From Eubacteriales bacterium (GTDB lineage: Bacteria > Bacillota > Clostridia > Lachnospirales > Lachnospiraceae): a DNA stretch of 54,960 bases. Within the stretch, counting starts at the first letter, position 1. Each line of letters starts with the position of its first letter. The notes under the pieces are model-generated. The model was not told the origin of the DNA. It saw only the letters and a program-made list of their open reading frames with translations, and ran no database searches. The DNA is taken from contig JAUNNI010000012.1 of NCBI GenBank assembly GCA_030531555.1, positions 1-54,960 of the forward strand, given 5' to 3'. A program made the translations under genes and the position numbers. Positions 17,230 to 25,998 of the stretch are shown piece after piece.

Positions 17230-18102
17230 TTACTGACTACTCCTGTTATATACATCGTCGTATTCATTCCACAATTCTTCCAAAGCCATGAGATGCTGTT
17301 CCACCTCTTCCTTACGAAGAAGAGCAAGTGCAGTAACCAGAGCATTAACGATGCTTAATGGACCAACCATAGAATCTACGATGGTCATTACATCGGTTTT
17401 TGCTATAAGAATGCAATCTGCAAATTCTGCCACTGGGGAATGAATATTGTCGGTAAGTGCAATGGTATCCGCGCCATGATTTCTTGCATACTGTAAAGCG
17501 CGAATGGTACGTTTGGAATATCTTGGGAATGTCACACCAATCAGTACATCATTCTTGCCAATATTACAAATCTGTTCCAGAGTTTCTGAAGTACTGCTCG
17601 TCTCTACTACAATAACTTTATCAAAAAGCATTTTAAAATAGTAGCCAAGAAGGCCTGCAAGATAAGCCGCACTACGAGCACCTAAAATGTAGACACGATG
17701 GCTTTCATTGATCAGTTTTACTGCTTTGTTAAACTCTTCTTCATCGATTCCACTATGTACGGTATCTTTCAGACGCTCAATATCTGTGATCAGAATGCTC
17801 TTCAAAACGCCTTTTTCCTGATAACGTTTAGAGGAAAGAGACATTCTCTGCATGGAATTGGAATTGGTCTTTACGATTACCTGAATTGCTTTCTGTAATT
17901 CTGGATATCCATCGTAATCTAACTGATAAGCGAAACGAACAACAGTGGATTCACTAACTCCAGCTTCCTTTCCAAGTTTCGATGCAGTCAAATAAGCCGC
18001 AATATCATAGTTTTGTGTAATATATTCAGCCAGTCTTCTCTGACCTTTGCTAAAGGATGATGCCTTCGCATCCATCCTCTGCAATAAGTTCAAATGTTCC
18101 AT
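17230..18102 (-). CDS. RpiR/MurR-family transcriptional regulator
   Basis: This 290-residue regulator has an N-terminal helix-turn-helix (about residues 1-77, with LGKEAGVSESTVVRFAYQL). A SIS sugar-phosphate domain follows from about residue 115 (YILGARSAAYLAGLL, VETSSTSETLEQI, IGVTFPRYSKRTIRALQYA). Such proteins sense phosphosugars and control sugar or amino sugar genes. No sugar genes are next to it; it is coupled to a YhiN-like flavoprotein gene and follows apt. The target is therefore unknown and could be distant. Confidence 0.9.
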   Translation of the reverse strand: MEHLNLLQRMDAKASSFSKGQRRLAEYITQNYDIAAYLTASKLGKEAGVSESTVVRFAYQLDYDGYPELQKAIQVIVKTNSNSMQRMSLSSKRYQEKGVLKSILITDIERLKDTVHSGIDEEEFNKAVKLINESHRVYILGARSAAYLAGLLGYYFKMLFDKVIVVETSSTSETLEQICNIGKNDVLIGVTFPRYSKRTIRALQYARNHGADTIALTDNIHSPVAEFADCILIAKTDVMTIVDSMVGPLSIVNALVTALALLRKEEVEQHLMALEELWNEYDDVYNRSSQ

Positions 18103-18149
18103 AATAAATATCTACCTATTCTATAATTTACGTTTTTTATACAAATGTA

Positions 18150-18674
18150 TTATTTACCTTCGTATGTGATGCAGCTTTCTACATCATAGCCTTCTAAAAC
18201 TTCTCTGCCTTTAAGACCTGCAAGTTCCATAACAAAGACCATCTTTACAACAACGCCACCAAGGGACTCGATCAGCTCTGCTGCTGCTTTTGCTGTTCCA
18301 CCTGTTGCAAGAAGATCATCTACGATAACAACTCTCTGTCCTGGGAAGATGGAATCTTTGTGGATTTCGATTTCAGCAGTGCCGTACTCTAAAGCGTATT
18401 CTTTACTTACGGTCTCTCTTGGAAGTTTTCCTTTTTTACGTACAGGAATAAATGGTTTACTCTTGTTATAAGCAATTGGCATACCAAAAATGAATCCTCT
18501 TGCCTCAAGACCTGCAATCACATCGTATTCTGTATCGGAAAGTAATTTCATAAGTTCATGAATACTAAGTTTTAATCCATCTGGATCTTCTAAAATGGAT
18601 GTAACATCTCTAAATACAATTCCTTCCTTAGGAAAGTTAGGGATGCTGATAACATAATCTTCAAGTCTTTTCAT
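18150..18674 (-). CDS. apt: Adenine phosphoribosyltransferase
   Basis: This 174-residue purine salvage enzyme joins adenine with PRPP to give AMP. It shows IPNFPKEGIVFRDVTSIL at the N-terminus, ARGFIFGMPIAY near residue 60, and the PRPP-binding loop VVIVDDLLATGGTAKAA near 119-135. Length is normal for bacterial Apt. It begins behind an AGGAGG site. The Clostridia order recJ ... apt is retained here with a Cof-type phosphatase between them. Confidence 0.95.
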   Translation of the reverse strand: MKRLEDYVISIPNFPKEGIVFRDVTSILEDPDGLKLSIHELMKLLSDTEYDVIAGLEARGFIFGMPIAYNKSKPFIPVRKKGKLPRETVSKEYALEYGTAEIEIHKDSIFPGQRVVIVDDLLATGGTAKAAAELIESLGGVVVKMVFVMELAGLKGREVLEGYDVESCITYEGK

Positions 18675-18749
18675 TATATTCTCTCCTCCTGATTTTTGTT
18701 TTCACAAAATCGCATAATTATAAACATATTATTTCATATCGATTTTTAT

Positions 18750-18758
18750 ATTATAGCA
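18750..18758 (-). promoter_or_regulatory. Extended -10 promoter upstream of apt
   Basis: TGCTATAAT on the minus strand is a perfect TGnTATAAT, about 75 bp upstream of the apt ATG. No convincing -35 was seen. Confidence 0.45.
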
Positions 18759-18803
18759 CTATTTCATAAAAAAAACCATAAGAATTCACACTCTTTTATT
18801 ACT

Positions 18804-19643
18804 TTATACGATAATTTTGCAGAATTTCTCAATAGCCCATGCAACGCCTTCCTCATCATTGGTTTTCGTGATAAAATCTGCTCTTTCTTTCAGAATCTCC
18901 TCTCCATTTGCCATGGCAACACCAATACCGGCCTTCTCGATCATGGCAAGATCGTTGATTCCATCTCCACAGCCCATAGTTCCTTCCTCATCAATTCCAA
19001 GAATTCTGGCAAGGCTCAACAGCGCCTCTCCTTTATCACAGGTATGGTAATTAATCTCAATATTGTTGGATAAAGAATAGGTTGCTGCAATATCTTCAAT
19101 TTTAGAAAGTTCTTCATAAACCTGCTGTCTTTTTTCCTGTGATGCAAAGAACATGCTGATTTTTTCTACCGGCTGCTTGTGTTCACGAACAAAGGCAGGC
19201 AGATCATCAATTCTCTGTCTGGTAGTCAGTACCAGATCCTTAATGTGTGACTTTATATTATAGTCCTCAAGATGATCATAAAATCTGCCTTCACACCAGC
19301 CATCTCCAATCAGATATGCATCATAATAAGTATCATATCCTTCCAGTATATCAAAAAGCTCCAGGGCTCTTTCCCATGGAATTCCATTCTGATAGATTAC
19401 CTCGTCTTTTTCCAAATCCACAATGGATGCTCCGTTGGAGGTGATAACGTATCGCATTCCATCGATATTTTTCAGATAATCCGGAATACCGGTCTTTACG
19501 CGACCGGTTGCTGCTAAAACAGTGATCCCCTGACGGATACATTCTTCTAATACCGCTTTGGTTCTAGGGGTCAGTTTTTTATCAGTTGTCAATGTAGTCC
19601 CATCCAGGTCAAGCCCGATCAGACGAATCTCCTTTTCTGTCAT
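18804..19643 (-). CDS. Cof-type HAD-superfamily phosphatase
   Basis: This protein of about 279 residues belongs to the HAD IIB (Cof) group. The nucleophile motif GLDLDGTTLTTDKKLT is at the N-terminus, ATGRV follows, and the C-terminal MGCGDGINDLAMIEKAG gives the acidic metal-binding residues. Relatives dephosphorylate sugar phosphates, pyridoxal phosphate or nucleotide intermediates. The substrate cannot be told from sequence. The start at 19643 is preferred because GAGG lies 6 nt before it, whereas the ATG four codons upstream has no good site. It follows recJ after a gap of about 40 bp. Confidence 0.88.
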   Translation of the reverse strand: MTEKEIRLIGLDLDGTTLTTDKKLTPRTKAVLEECIRQGITVLAATGRVKTGIPDYLKNIDGMRYVITSNGASIVDLEKDEVIYQNGIPWERALELFDILEGYDTYYDAYLIGDGWCEGRFYDHLEDYNIKSHIKDLVLTTRQRIDDLPAFVREHKQPVEKISMFFASQEKRQQVYEELSKIEDIAATYSLSNNIEINYHTCDKGEALLSLARILGIDEEGTMGCGDGINDLAMIEKAGIGVAMANGEEILKERADFITKTNDEEGVAWAIEKFCKIIV

Positions 19644-19685
19644 CTTATCCCTCATACTTTCTGTTTCTATAAATGTATATTCTTT

Positions 19686-21464
19686 TTAAGCAAAACGATA
19701 ATTTTGAATTACAATCTGTAATGTGCGTTCTCCTCTCCACTCATTCATCTGAGGGTAGTAGGTAACATGCATCTTCACATTGGTATAAAGCCCACGCTTT
19801 ATCCGATTGATCGCATCTTTTCCAAAATGCTCTTCCATCTCTTTTACAAAATGATCAGCTTCTCCAAAATAGAGTGCATCCATCCCATTTCCCGCGGCAT
19901 CCTTCACATACATTTTCACACAACGTCCGCTGTTTCCAAGAACTTTTAAACTACAGATTTGAAGATCTTTTTGTGCAAAAAGAGGTTTTTCATTTTCCAT
20001 GCCAAAGGGTTCCATCATGGAAAGTTCCTCTATAAAATGTTCTGAAATATAGTAAAGTGGAACGGCAATATCAATACGGACCGTGGAGATAAAGTCTTTT
20101 TCTTCCAGACTTGTATTGGCGTTGAGACGTTGTCTGAGCTCTTCCACTTTTTCTTCTTCCATGGACAAACCCGCTGCCATAGGGTGACCACCATACTTGG
20201 TAAAGCAATCTTTCACTTTGGTCATTTCCTCAAACATCTGGTAAGCCTCGATGGATCGTCCGGAACCTTTCACCCCATTTTTTGTTTTGGTAAGAACAAA
20301 GGACGGTTTATTATAATACTCTCTCACACGCCCTGCAATAATTCCGGCAATACTCTCATGACAATCCTCCAGGAGGACAATAAGCACTTTGTCCTTGCAA
20401 TGACCTGTGCTTTCCAAATAGTCAATGGCCTGCTCCACACCTTTTTTTGTCATTTCCTTACGTTCTTCATTCAGTTTGGTTAATTCAATGGCCATGGCAA
20501 GAGCTTTCTCTTCATCCTGACAGATCAGTAGCTCCATAGCCTGTCTCGCCGTAGCTAATCGTCCGGATGCATTGATACAAGGTCCTATAATAAAACCCAA
20601 ATGATAGGCTGTAATTCTATGATTTCTCAGTTCATTGGCCTGTAATAAAGCGCGAAGCCCAATAATGTCTGTATCCTGAATCTGCGCAAGCCCTGCTTTT
20701 ACTAAAATACGATTTTCTCCACGGAGTGGCATGACATCACATACCGTTGCCAGGGTAGCCATGGTGTAAAATGCTTCGATTTCCTTCCTGGCAATTCCAC
20801 ATTTTTCATAGAGCACCTCTATGAATTTCATGCTGACTACCGCACCACAGATGCTTTTAAATGGATAATTGCAATCTTTTTGTTTTGGATTCACCACAGC
20901 TGCAGCATCCGGCACATGATATATCATATTCCCTTCTATTTCCTCATAAGGAATATCATGGTGATCTGTAACAATCACAGTCATTCCCAAAGAATTTGCA
21001 TAAGCAATCTGATCTATGGCCGCAATTCCATTATCACAGGTAATGATTGTGTCAACACTGTCTGTTTTTGCCTGATCAATCAGATGAATATTAATTCCAT
21101 ATCCGTCCTCAATACGATCTGGAATTCGATAATCGACATCAGCACCACAGCGTCGTAAGCCATTCCATAAAATATAATTGGAGGAAACTCCATCCACATC
21201 ATAATCAGAAATAATACGTATTTTTCTCTTTTGCTGAATCTTTTGTAACATGATTTCTGCCGCCAGATCCACATCTTTTAGCAAATGAGAAGAAGGAAGA
21301 TCCTTCATCGTGCCATAAAGATAGCTTCTCATTTCATCATCTGTGATCAAATCACGATTCCTCATCAGTCTTGCAAGAACCGGACTAATCTGAAATCTTG
21401 ATGCAATGGCATTAAAATCCGCTCTTTTTGAAGTGAGTAACCACTGTTCTGTCATAGTATTCAC
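19686..21464 (-). CDS. recJ: Single-stranded-DNA-specific exonuclease RecJ
   Basis: This 592-residue DHH-family 5'-3' exonuclease acts in recombination and repair. The metal motifs are ISDYDVDGVSSNYIL near residue 95, TCDNGIAA and VTDHHD near 150-165. The DHHA1 motif GGHPMAAGLSME is near 430, followed by an OB-like C-terminal region. It lacks the long extra C-terminal domain of Bacillus RecJ, as in many Clostridia. It has its own promoter and is separated from secDF by a strong terminator. Confidence 0.93.
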   Translation of the reverse strand: MNTMTEQWLLTSKRADFNAIASRFQISPVLARLMRNRDLITDDEMRSYLYGTMKDLPSSHLLKDVDLAAEIMLQKIQQKRKIRIISDYDVDGVSSNYILWNGLRRCGADVDYRIPDRIEDGYGINIHLIDQAKTDSVDTIITCDNGIAAIDQIAYANSLGMTVIVTDHHDIPYEEIEGNMIYHVPDAAAVVNPKQKDCNYPFKSICGAVVSMKFIEVLYEKCGIARKEIEAFYTMATLATVCDVMPLRGENRILVKAGLAQIQDTDIIGLRALLQANELRNHRITAYHLGFIIGPCINASGRLATARQAMELLICQDEEKALAMAIELTKLNEERKEMTKKGVEQAIDYLESTGHCKDKVLIVLLEDCHESIAGIIAGRVREYYNKPSFVLTKTKNGVKGSGRSIEAYQMFEEMTKVKDCFTKYGGHPMAAGLSMEEEKVEELRQRLNANTSLEEKDFISTVRIDIAVPLYYISEHFIEELSMMEPFGMENEKPLFAQKDLQICSLKVLGNSGRCVKMYVKDAAGNGMDALYFGEADHFVKEMEEHFGKDAINRIKRGLYTNVKMHVTYYPQMNEWRGERTLQIVIQNYRFA

Positions 21465-21473
21465 ACCTCTAAC

Positions 21474-21502
21474 TTTATATTCTAAACATTTTCATAAAAC
21501 AA
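21474..21502 (-). promoter_or_regulatory. Promoter of recJ
   Basis: On the minus strand TTGTTT (21497-21502), 17 bp, TATAAA (21474-21479), directly after the secDF terminator. Confidence 0.5.
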
Positions 21503-21505
21503 TGA

Positions 21506-21539
21506 GAAAAAATCAGGTGGGTTCAATCCCACCTGATTT
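21506..21539 (-). terminator. Terminator of the secDF operon
   Basis: AAATCAGGTGGG (21510-21521) and CCCACCTGATTT (21528-21539) form a perfect 12-bp stem with a 6-nt loop, followed on the minus strand by a U-run. It ends the scfA-scfB-secDF transcript. Confidence 0.9.
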
Positions 21540-21556
21540 GTTATTGATTCATCAAA

Positions 21557-23746
21557 TTATTTCTTCTTTTTAGAAGCAACCTTTGCGCTTTCTTTTTTCT
21601 TAGCAGCATTCTTCATGAAGAACCAGATTGGTCCTGTGATACATACGGAAGAATAAGCACCGCATACAATACCACACATCAGAGTTAATGTGAACTCTTT
21701 GATGGAAGGAACACCTAAGATGTAAAGAACAAAGATTGTGATAAAGGATGTGATGGATGTATTGATGGTACGTGTAAATGTCTGGCTGATACTTTCATTT
21801 ACAACAACATCCAATCCTTGTTTCATAAGTTGGTTATTCTTCATATTTTCACGGATACGGTCGAAGATGATGATCGTAGCATTGATGGAATAACCAAGGA
21901 TTGTAAGCATACAAGCAATAAATGTATTACCTACGGAAAGTCTGCATACAGAGTAAACCGTTAATACAACAAATACGTCATGTAACAATGCGATAACCGC
22001 ACTACCAGCGAACTTGACATCTTTGAATCGGAATGCGATGTAGATCAACATACAGATTGCAGCGATGATAACGGCTGTAATCGCATCACTCTTCATCTCG
22101 TTGGATACAGAAGCAGCGATTTCTTCCGTACGATAATCGGATACTTTGAAGCTGTCTTTTAACGCTGTCTCTAATTTCTGACGATCTGCAACACTAAGCT
22201 CGTTTGTCTTTACAACAAGCTGGTTGGAACCAAGAACTTTCTGGCTCTGTACAGTCTTAACATCTACAGTAGCTTTTACCGTATCACAGATTGCTTTATC
22301 AATTTCATCTGTCACACCATCGTCTACTGTCATAGTTACAGAAGTACCACCGGAGAACTCTAAGTCATAGTTTAAGATATTGCCAATGTTTTTCTTGTTG
22401 ATTGGCATGAATACGAAACCAAGGATGATAACAACAAGAGAGATGATCATGCAGATCTTGCTAAGTTTTACATAATCTCTGATCTTTGGAGCCTTTGCAC
22501 ATCCATAGAACTTCTGGTCTTTTACACCAAGCTCATAGAAGCTTAATAAAAGATGTTTTGTTACAAATAATGCTGTAAACATGGATAAGAGGATACCAAT
22601 TGCAAGTGTCTGAGCGAAACCTCGAACAGAACCAGAACCTTTCATCCACAATACTGCAGCAGCGATCAATGTTGTAATGTTGCCATCAAGGATCGCAGAA
22701 AGCGCTTTATCATAACCACCTTTGATGGAATTAAGCACGGATTTGCCTGTGGCAATTTCTTCACGGATACGTGTGAAGATGATAACGTTGGCATCTACTG
22801 CCATACCGATGGCAAGAAGGATACCGGCAATACCAGGAAGTGTTAATGTTGCATCGAATCCATTGATTGCTAAAAGATCAAGGATTACGTAAACGATGAG
22901 GGCAATACCAGCAACAAAACCTGGGAATAAGTAAATGATGGTCATAAAGATAAATACGAGAGCAAGACCAATGGCACCAGCTCTTAAAGATGTAGCAATG
23001 GCATCCTGACCAAGTTTTGCACCTACTACATTGGATCTCATTTCAGTAAGAGTAAGTGGAAGGGCACCGATACGAATTGTGGAAGCAAGCTCAGCTGCTG
23101 TATCGTAGCTTTCCATATTCTCAACAACACAAGAACCGTTGGTGATGGCAGAGTTAACAACTGGAGCACTTACTGTTTCCCCATCGTAAACGATTAAAAT
23201 ACGTTTTCCGATGTTGGCAGCAGTTGCAGTTGCAAATGCTTTTGCACCTTCTTTATCCATAGATAACTGAACCACATAGTTTTTCATACCATTTTCTTCT
23301 GTGGTACCAGCTTCTGCTTTTTTAATGTTTGCACCAGTAAGAACAACTGTACCGTCTTCTGTCTGGAATTCCAAGTCACCCGGTTTACCGAGTTCTTCAA
23401 GGATTGTGTTGGCATCGGTTACACCAGGAATCTCAACAGTGATACGTTTGGAACCTTCTTTGTAAACTTCTGCCTCTGTGGAGTAACCTTCCACACGTTT
23501 TTGTAATTTGTAGATTGTGTCCTGAATATCTGTGTCGGATGGATTCTTATCATTGATTTCGTATGTGATACTTACACCACCGGCAAGGTCAAGACCAAGT
23601 TCGATATTCTTGGCAGATCCTTTATGCTGTGCGCCAAGACCGTTGATTACAGTGTAAAGACAAACAACAGCAACAAGAATTACTGCAAGAATTGTAAGGA
23701 CCGCTCTCTGTCTTGGATTGGCCTTACTGTTACGTTTCTTCGCCAT
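21557..23746 (-). CDS. secDF: Fused protein translocase subunits SecD-SecF
   Basis: This 729-residue membrane protein joins SecD (about 1-410) and SecF (about 425-729) in one chain. It uses the proton gradient to help the SecYEG channel export proteins. SecD features include an N-terminal membrane helix (AVLTILAVILVAVVCLYTVI), the GLDLAGGVSITYEI segment, and the membrane bundle with GIAGILLAIGMAVDANVIIF. SecF repeats the pattern with LEFSGGTSVTMTV and LTILGYSINATIIIFDRIREN. Lysines dominate the extreme C-terminus. The ATG lies 4 bp after the scfB stop, so translation is coupled to the peptide maturase gene. Confidence 0.95.
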   Translation of the reverse strand: MAKKRNSKANPRQRAVLTILAVILVAVVCLYTVINGLGAQHKGSAKNIELGLDLAGGVSITYEINDKNPSDTDIQDTIYKLQKRVEGYSTEAEVYKEGSKRITVEIPGVTDANTILEELGKPGDLEFQTEDGTVVLTGANIKKAEAGTTEENGMKNYVVQLSMDKEGAKAFATATAANIGKRILIVYDGETVSAPVVNSAITNGSCVVENMESYDTAAELASTIRIGALPLTLTEMRSNVVGAKLGQDAIATSLRAGAIGLALVFIFMTIIYLFPGFVAGIALIVYVILDLLAINGFDATLTLPGIAGILLAIGMAVDANVIIFTRIREEIATGKSVLNSIKGGYDKALSAILDGNITTLIAAAVLWMKGSGSVRGFAQTLAIGILLSMFTALFVTKHLLLSFYELGVKDQKFYGCAKAPKIRDYVKLSKICMIISLVVIILGFVFMPINKKNIGNILNYDLEFSGGTSVTMTVDDGVTDEIDKAICDTVKATVDVKTVQSQKVLGSNQLVVKTNELSVADRQKLETALKDSFKVSDYRTEEIAASVSNEMKSDAITAVIIAAICMLIYIAFRFKDVKFAGSAVIALLHDVFVVLTVYSVCRLSVGNTFIACMLTILGYSINATIIIFDRIRENMKNNQLMKQGLDVVVNESISQTFTRTINTSITSFITIFVLYILGVPSIKEFTLTLMCGIVCGAYSSVCITGPIWFFMKNAAKKKESAKVASKKKK

Positions 23747-23749
23747 TTT

Positions 23750-25108
23750 TTAATTCTCCCTTTCCTCAGCAAGAGCTGCTTTGATCATAATCGCGCATTC
23801 CACACGTTTACGTTCCATTTCACAGCTCAGATCGTATGCTTCATTAATATCTCCATGGAACTTCCATGCATTTGCAGCACAACCACCGCTGCAATAGAAT
23901 CTAGCAAAGCATTCTTTACATTTTTCTTTTGTATATACGTTACATGCACGGAATTTTGAACAGATATCCTGACGCTTTACACCGTCAAAAACATTTCCTA
24001 CGATGAATTCTTCCTCCCCAACAAACTGATGGCATGGATAGAGATCACCCCATGGAGTAACTGCAAGATATTCTGTACCGCTTCCACATCCGGAAAGACG
24101 TTTCGCCACACATGGACCGCCAGTCAGATCAATCATAAAATGGAAGAAATTAAATGGTTTTCCTTCTTTTTCTCTGCGGATCATTTCACGGGCAAGCTTA
24201 TCGTATTCCTCAAAAATCTGTGGAAGATCTTCTTCCTGGATTGCATATGGTTCTTCTGGAAGACCTACAACCGGTTCCATGGAAATCTGTTCGAATCCAA
24301 GGTCAGCGAGGTGGATTACGTCGTTGGAAAAATCAAGGTTACGTCTTGTGAAAGTACCCCTCACATAATATCTCTGCTGATTTCTGGATTCCGCAAAGCG
24401 AACGAACTTCGGCATGATGATATCATAGCTTGGTTTTCCATTTCTTGCTGGACGCATATAATCATGGACTTCTTTACGACCGTCAATACTCATTACCACA
24501 TTATCCATCTCACGGTTTGCAAACTCCATGATCTCATCATTGACAAGAACGCCATTGGTAGTAAATGTGAAACGGAAATGTTTATCATGAATCTTCTCAA
24601 GTTCTCTACCGTACTCAACCACTTTTTTTACAACATCAAAATTCATGGTTGGTTCGCCACCGAAGAAGTCAACCTCAAGATTATGACGGTTGCCAGAGTT
24701 AGCAACAAGGAAATCAAGCGCAGCTTTTCCTACCTCTTCGCTCATTAATGAACGATCTCCCTTGTACTCTCCTTCTTCTGCAAAGCAATAACGACATGCC
24801 AGGTTGCAGTCATGAGCAATATGAAGACAAAGAGCTTTTACAACGGTCTTTCTTGCTTTTACTTCCGCAATATAATCTTCATAGATATCCTCAGTAAATA
24901 AAAGACCTTCCTTCTTCAGCTCACAAACTTCCTCATAAGCTTCGGCAATCTCATCCGCAGCATAGGAAAGCTGTGTCTTCATGGATTCTAAATCATGGTT
25001 TTCGAACAGAGCAATCACATCATAGGTAACGTCATCAACGACATGGATCGCACCGCTACAGACATCCATAACGATATTATAACCATTGTTTTTGTATTGA
25101 TGAACCAT
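23750..25108 (-). CDS. scfB: SCIFF thioether (ranthipeptide) maturase, radical SAM
   Basis: This 452-residue radical SAM/SPASM enzyme matches the family that forms thioether cross-links in the SCIFF peptide. The N-terminal part (1-95) is the expected peptide-recognition region. The radical SAM cluster CNLACRYC is near residue 106. The SPASM region holds CGSGTEYLAVTPWGDLYPC near 345-365 and the C-terminal cluster CKECFARFYCSGGC near 413-426. The scfA peptide gene lies just upstream, confirming the pairing. It links cysteine sulfur to the alpha-carbon of another residue in ScfA, using two auxiliary Fe-S clusters. It is cytoplasmic and shares a transcript with secDF. Confidence 0.95.
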   Translation of the reverse strand: MVHQYKNNGYNIVMDVCSGAIHVVDDVTYDVIALFENHDLESMKTQLSYAADEIAEAYEEVCELKKEGLLFTEDIYEDYIAEVKARKTVVKALCLHIAHDCNLACRYCFAEEGEYKGDRSLMSEEVGKAALDFLVANSGNRHNLEVDFFGGEPTMNFDVVKKVVEYGRELEKIHDKHFRFTFTTNGVLVNDEIMEFANREMDNVVMSIDGRKEVHDYMRPARNGKPSYDIIMPKFVRFAESRNQQRYYVRGTFTRRNLDFSNDVIHLADLGFEQISMEPVVGLPEEPYAIQEEDLPQIFEEYDKLAREMIRREKEGKPFNFFHFMIDLTGGPCVAKRLSGCGSGTEYLAVTPWGDLYPCHQFVGEEEFIVGNVFDGVKRQDICSKFRACNVYTKEKCKECFARFYCSGGCAANAWKFHGDINEAYDLSCEMERKRVECAIMIKAALAEEREN

Positions 25109-25159
25109 AAATGATTCTCCTTTCTAGGTTTTATTCTATTAAATTTTCATTTTTATAAA

Positions 25160-25187
25160 AATATTTATGATAATTATCATAAATATT
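25160..25187. repeat. Perfect 28-bp AT-rich palindrome between scfA and scfB
   Basis: The left half AATATTTATGATAA (25160-25173) is exactly reverse-complementary to TTATCATAAATATT (25174-25187). It has no loop, so it resembles a dimeric regulator site as much as an RNA hairpin. It ends about 50 bp upstream of the scfB start. Confidence 0.8.
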
Positions 25188-25217
25188 ACAGGCAAGACCA
25201 ATAAGACAGGCAAGAAG

Positions 25218-25245
25218 TAAGGTGAACAGAATTCTGTTCACCTTA
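25218..25245. repeat. Second perfect 28-bp palindrome between scfA and scfB
   Basis: TAAGGTGAACAGAA (25218-25231) is exactly reverse-complementary to TTCTGTTCACCTTA (25232-25245). Read on the minus strand it follows the scfA stop by about 65 nt and is followed by a weak pyrimidine tract. It could be a leaky terminator or mRNA stabiliser that makes scfA more abundant than scfB, or a protein-binding site. Confidence 0.8.
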
Positions 25246-25309
25246 TTGCAAGCATATCTTTTAAGAAAGGATCGCAAATACTCCTTTCAGCGTAGCATCT
25301 TGCGACTTA

Positions 25310-25456
25310 TTATTTATTATTTTCACAAGTCTGATTGCCAACGGTACAGGATGTCTTACAAGCAGACTGACAAGATGTCTGGCATTCGCCACAGCCGCCT
25401 TTGCACATGCTTACTGCATATGTTTTGTTACCAGTAAGTGTTTTAACACGTTTCAT
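25310..25456 (-). CDS. scfA: SCIFF peptide precursor (six cysteines in forty-five residues)
   Basis: This 48-residue ranthipeptide precursor has the hallmark core CGECQTSCQSACKTSC near residues 22-37, then TVGNQTCE. It has seven cysteines (18, 22, 25, 29, 33, 37, 44); relatives typically have six in the core, and the Cys18 in SMCKGG is the extra one. The leader MKRVKTLTGNKTYAVSM is basic. The ATG at 25456 follows a perfect AAGGAGG. The maturase gene scfB is next downstream after about 200 bp holding two palindromes. The peptide is nearly universal in Clostridia and has been linked to population or metabolic control, but its precise role is not settled. Confidence 0.95.
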   Translation of the reverse strand: MKRVKTLTGNKTYAVSMCKGGCGECQTSCQSACKTSCTVGNQTCENNK

Positions 25457-25488
25457 AATAACGCCTCCTTATAATCAATATACTCGAC

Positions 25489-25526
25489 AAGTGCCAAAAG
25501 CCGACACTTCATCTGATAGTATAACA
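25489..25526 (-). promoter_or_regulatory. scfA promoter and short leader hairpin
   Basis: On the minus strand TGTTATACT (25518-25526) is an extended -10, about 60 bp upstream of scfA. The leader then has a small hairpin, AAGTG (25505-25509 on the plus strand reads CACTT) with CACTT (25489-25493). This gives scfA a start independent of yajC. Confidence 0.5.
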
Positions 25527-25572
25527 TAAACAAATATAGAATAAAAGAACTTTTTTCATTTCTTTGTGCAAG

Positions 25573-25604
25573 AAAAAACAGGCCCAGACCTCTGTCTGAA
25601 CCTG
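25573..25604 (-). terminator. Terminator of tgt-yajC
   Basis: On the minus strand CAGGTTCAGA (25595-25604) pairs with TCTGGGCCTG (25579-25588), including two G-U pairs. Six T follow (25573-25578). It separates yajC from scfA. Confidence 0.85.
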
Positions 25605-25636
25605 CAATCTTGGAAGCTGCTCATCGCAGTCTTTTC

Positions 25637-25957
25637 TTACTCTTCCTCTTCTGTCTTTACGTAATTTGGACTTTCTACTGCCGCAATTGCTTCTCTCTGC
25701 ATTGGGATACGACAGTTACGGTTGTTACCAAATTCTACGATTACAGTGTTGTCCATGATGTCGATGATCACACCATAGAAACCACTTGTTGTAAGTACAC
25801 TGTCACCTGGTTTCATGGATGCACGTAATTCTGCCTGTGCTTTTTCCTGTTTTCTGCTTGGGCGGATGGACATGAAATAAATCAATGCACCAAATACAAC
25901 AACATACATTGCGATCATTGCAATCCCTGAACCTGCAGCTGCTAATAACATATTCAT
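25637..25957 (-). CDS. yajC: Preprotein translocase subunit YajC
   Basis: This 106-residue protein has one N-terminal membrane helix (about residues 3-29, GSGIAMIAMYVVVFGALIYF). The conserved MSIRPSRKQEKAQAELRASM then leads into the cytoplasmic domain KPGDSVLTTSGFYGVIIDI. YajC associates with SecDF and assists export. It is 42 bp downstream of tgt, the standard tgt-yajC order. In many bacteria secD follows directly; here the scfA-scfB pair intervenes. Confidence 0.95.
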   Translation of the reverse strand: MNMLLAAAGSGIAMIAMYVVVFGALIYFMSIRPSRKQEKAQAELRASMKPGDSVLTTSGFYGVIIDIMDNTVIVEFGNNRNCRIPMQREAIAAVESPNYVKTEEEE

Positions 25958-25998
25958 AATATAACCTCCATTAATTTCAAATATTATCTGCCGTCAGA

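Noticed and set aside
24029-24748. Open frame of 239 codons on the plus strand
   Set aside because: It lies entirely antisense to scfB, whose motifs are clear; composition has no recognisable domain.
25160-25187. Fur or PerR box in the AT-rich palindrome
   Set aside because: The core TGATAATTATCA lacks the 7-1-7 spacing of Fur and PerR sites; left as an unassigned palindrome.
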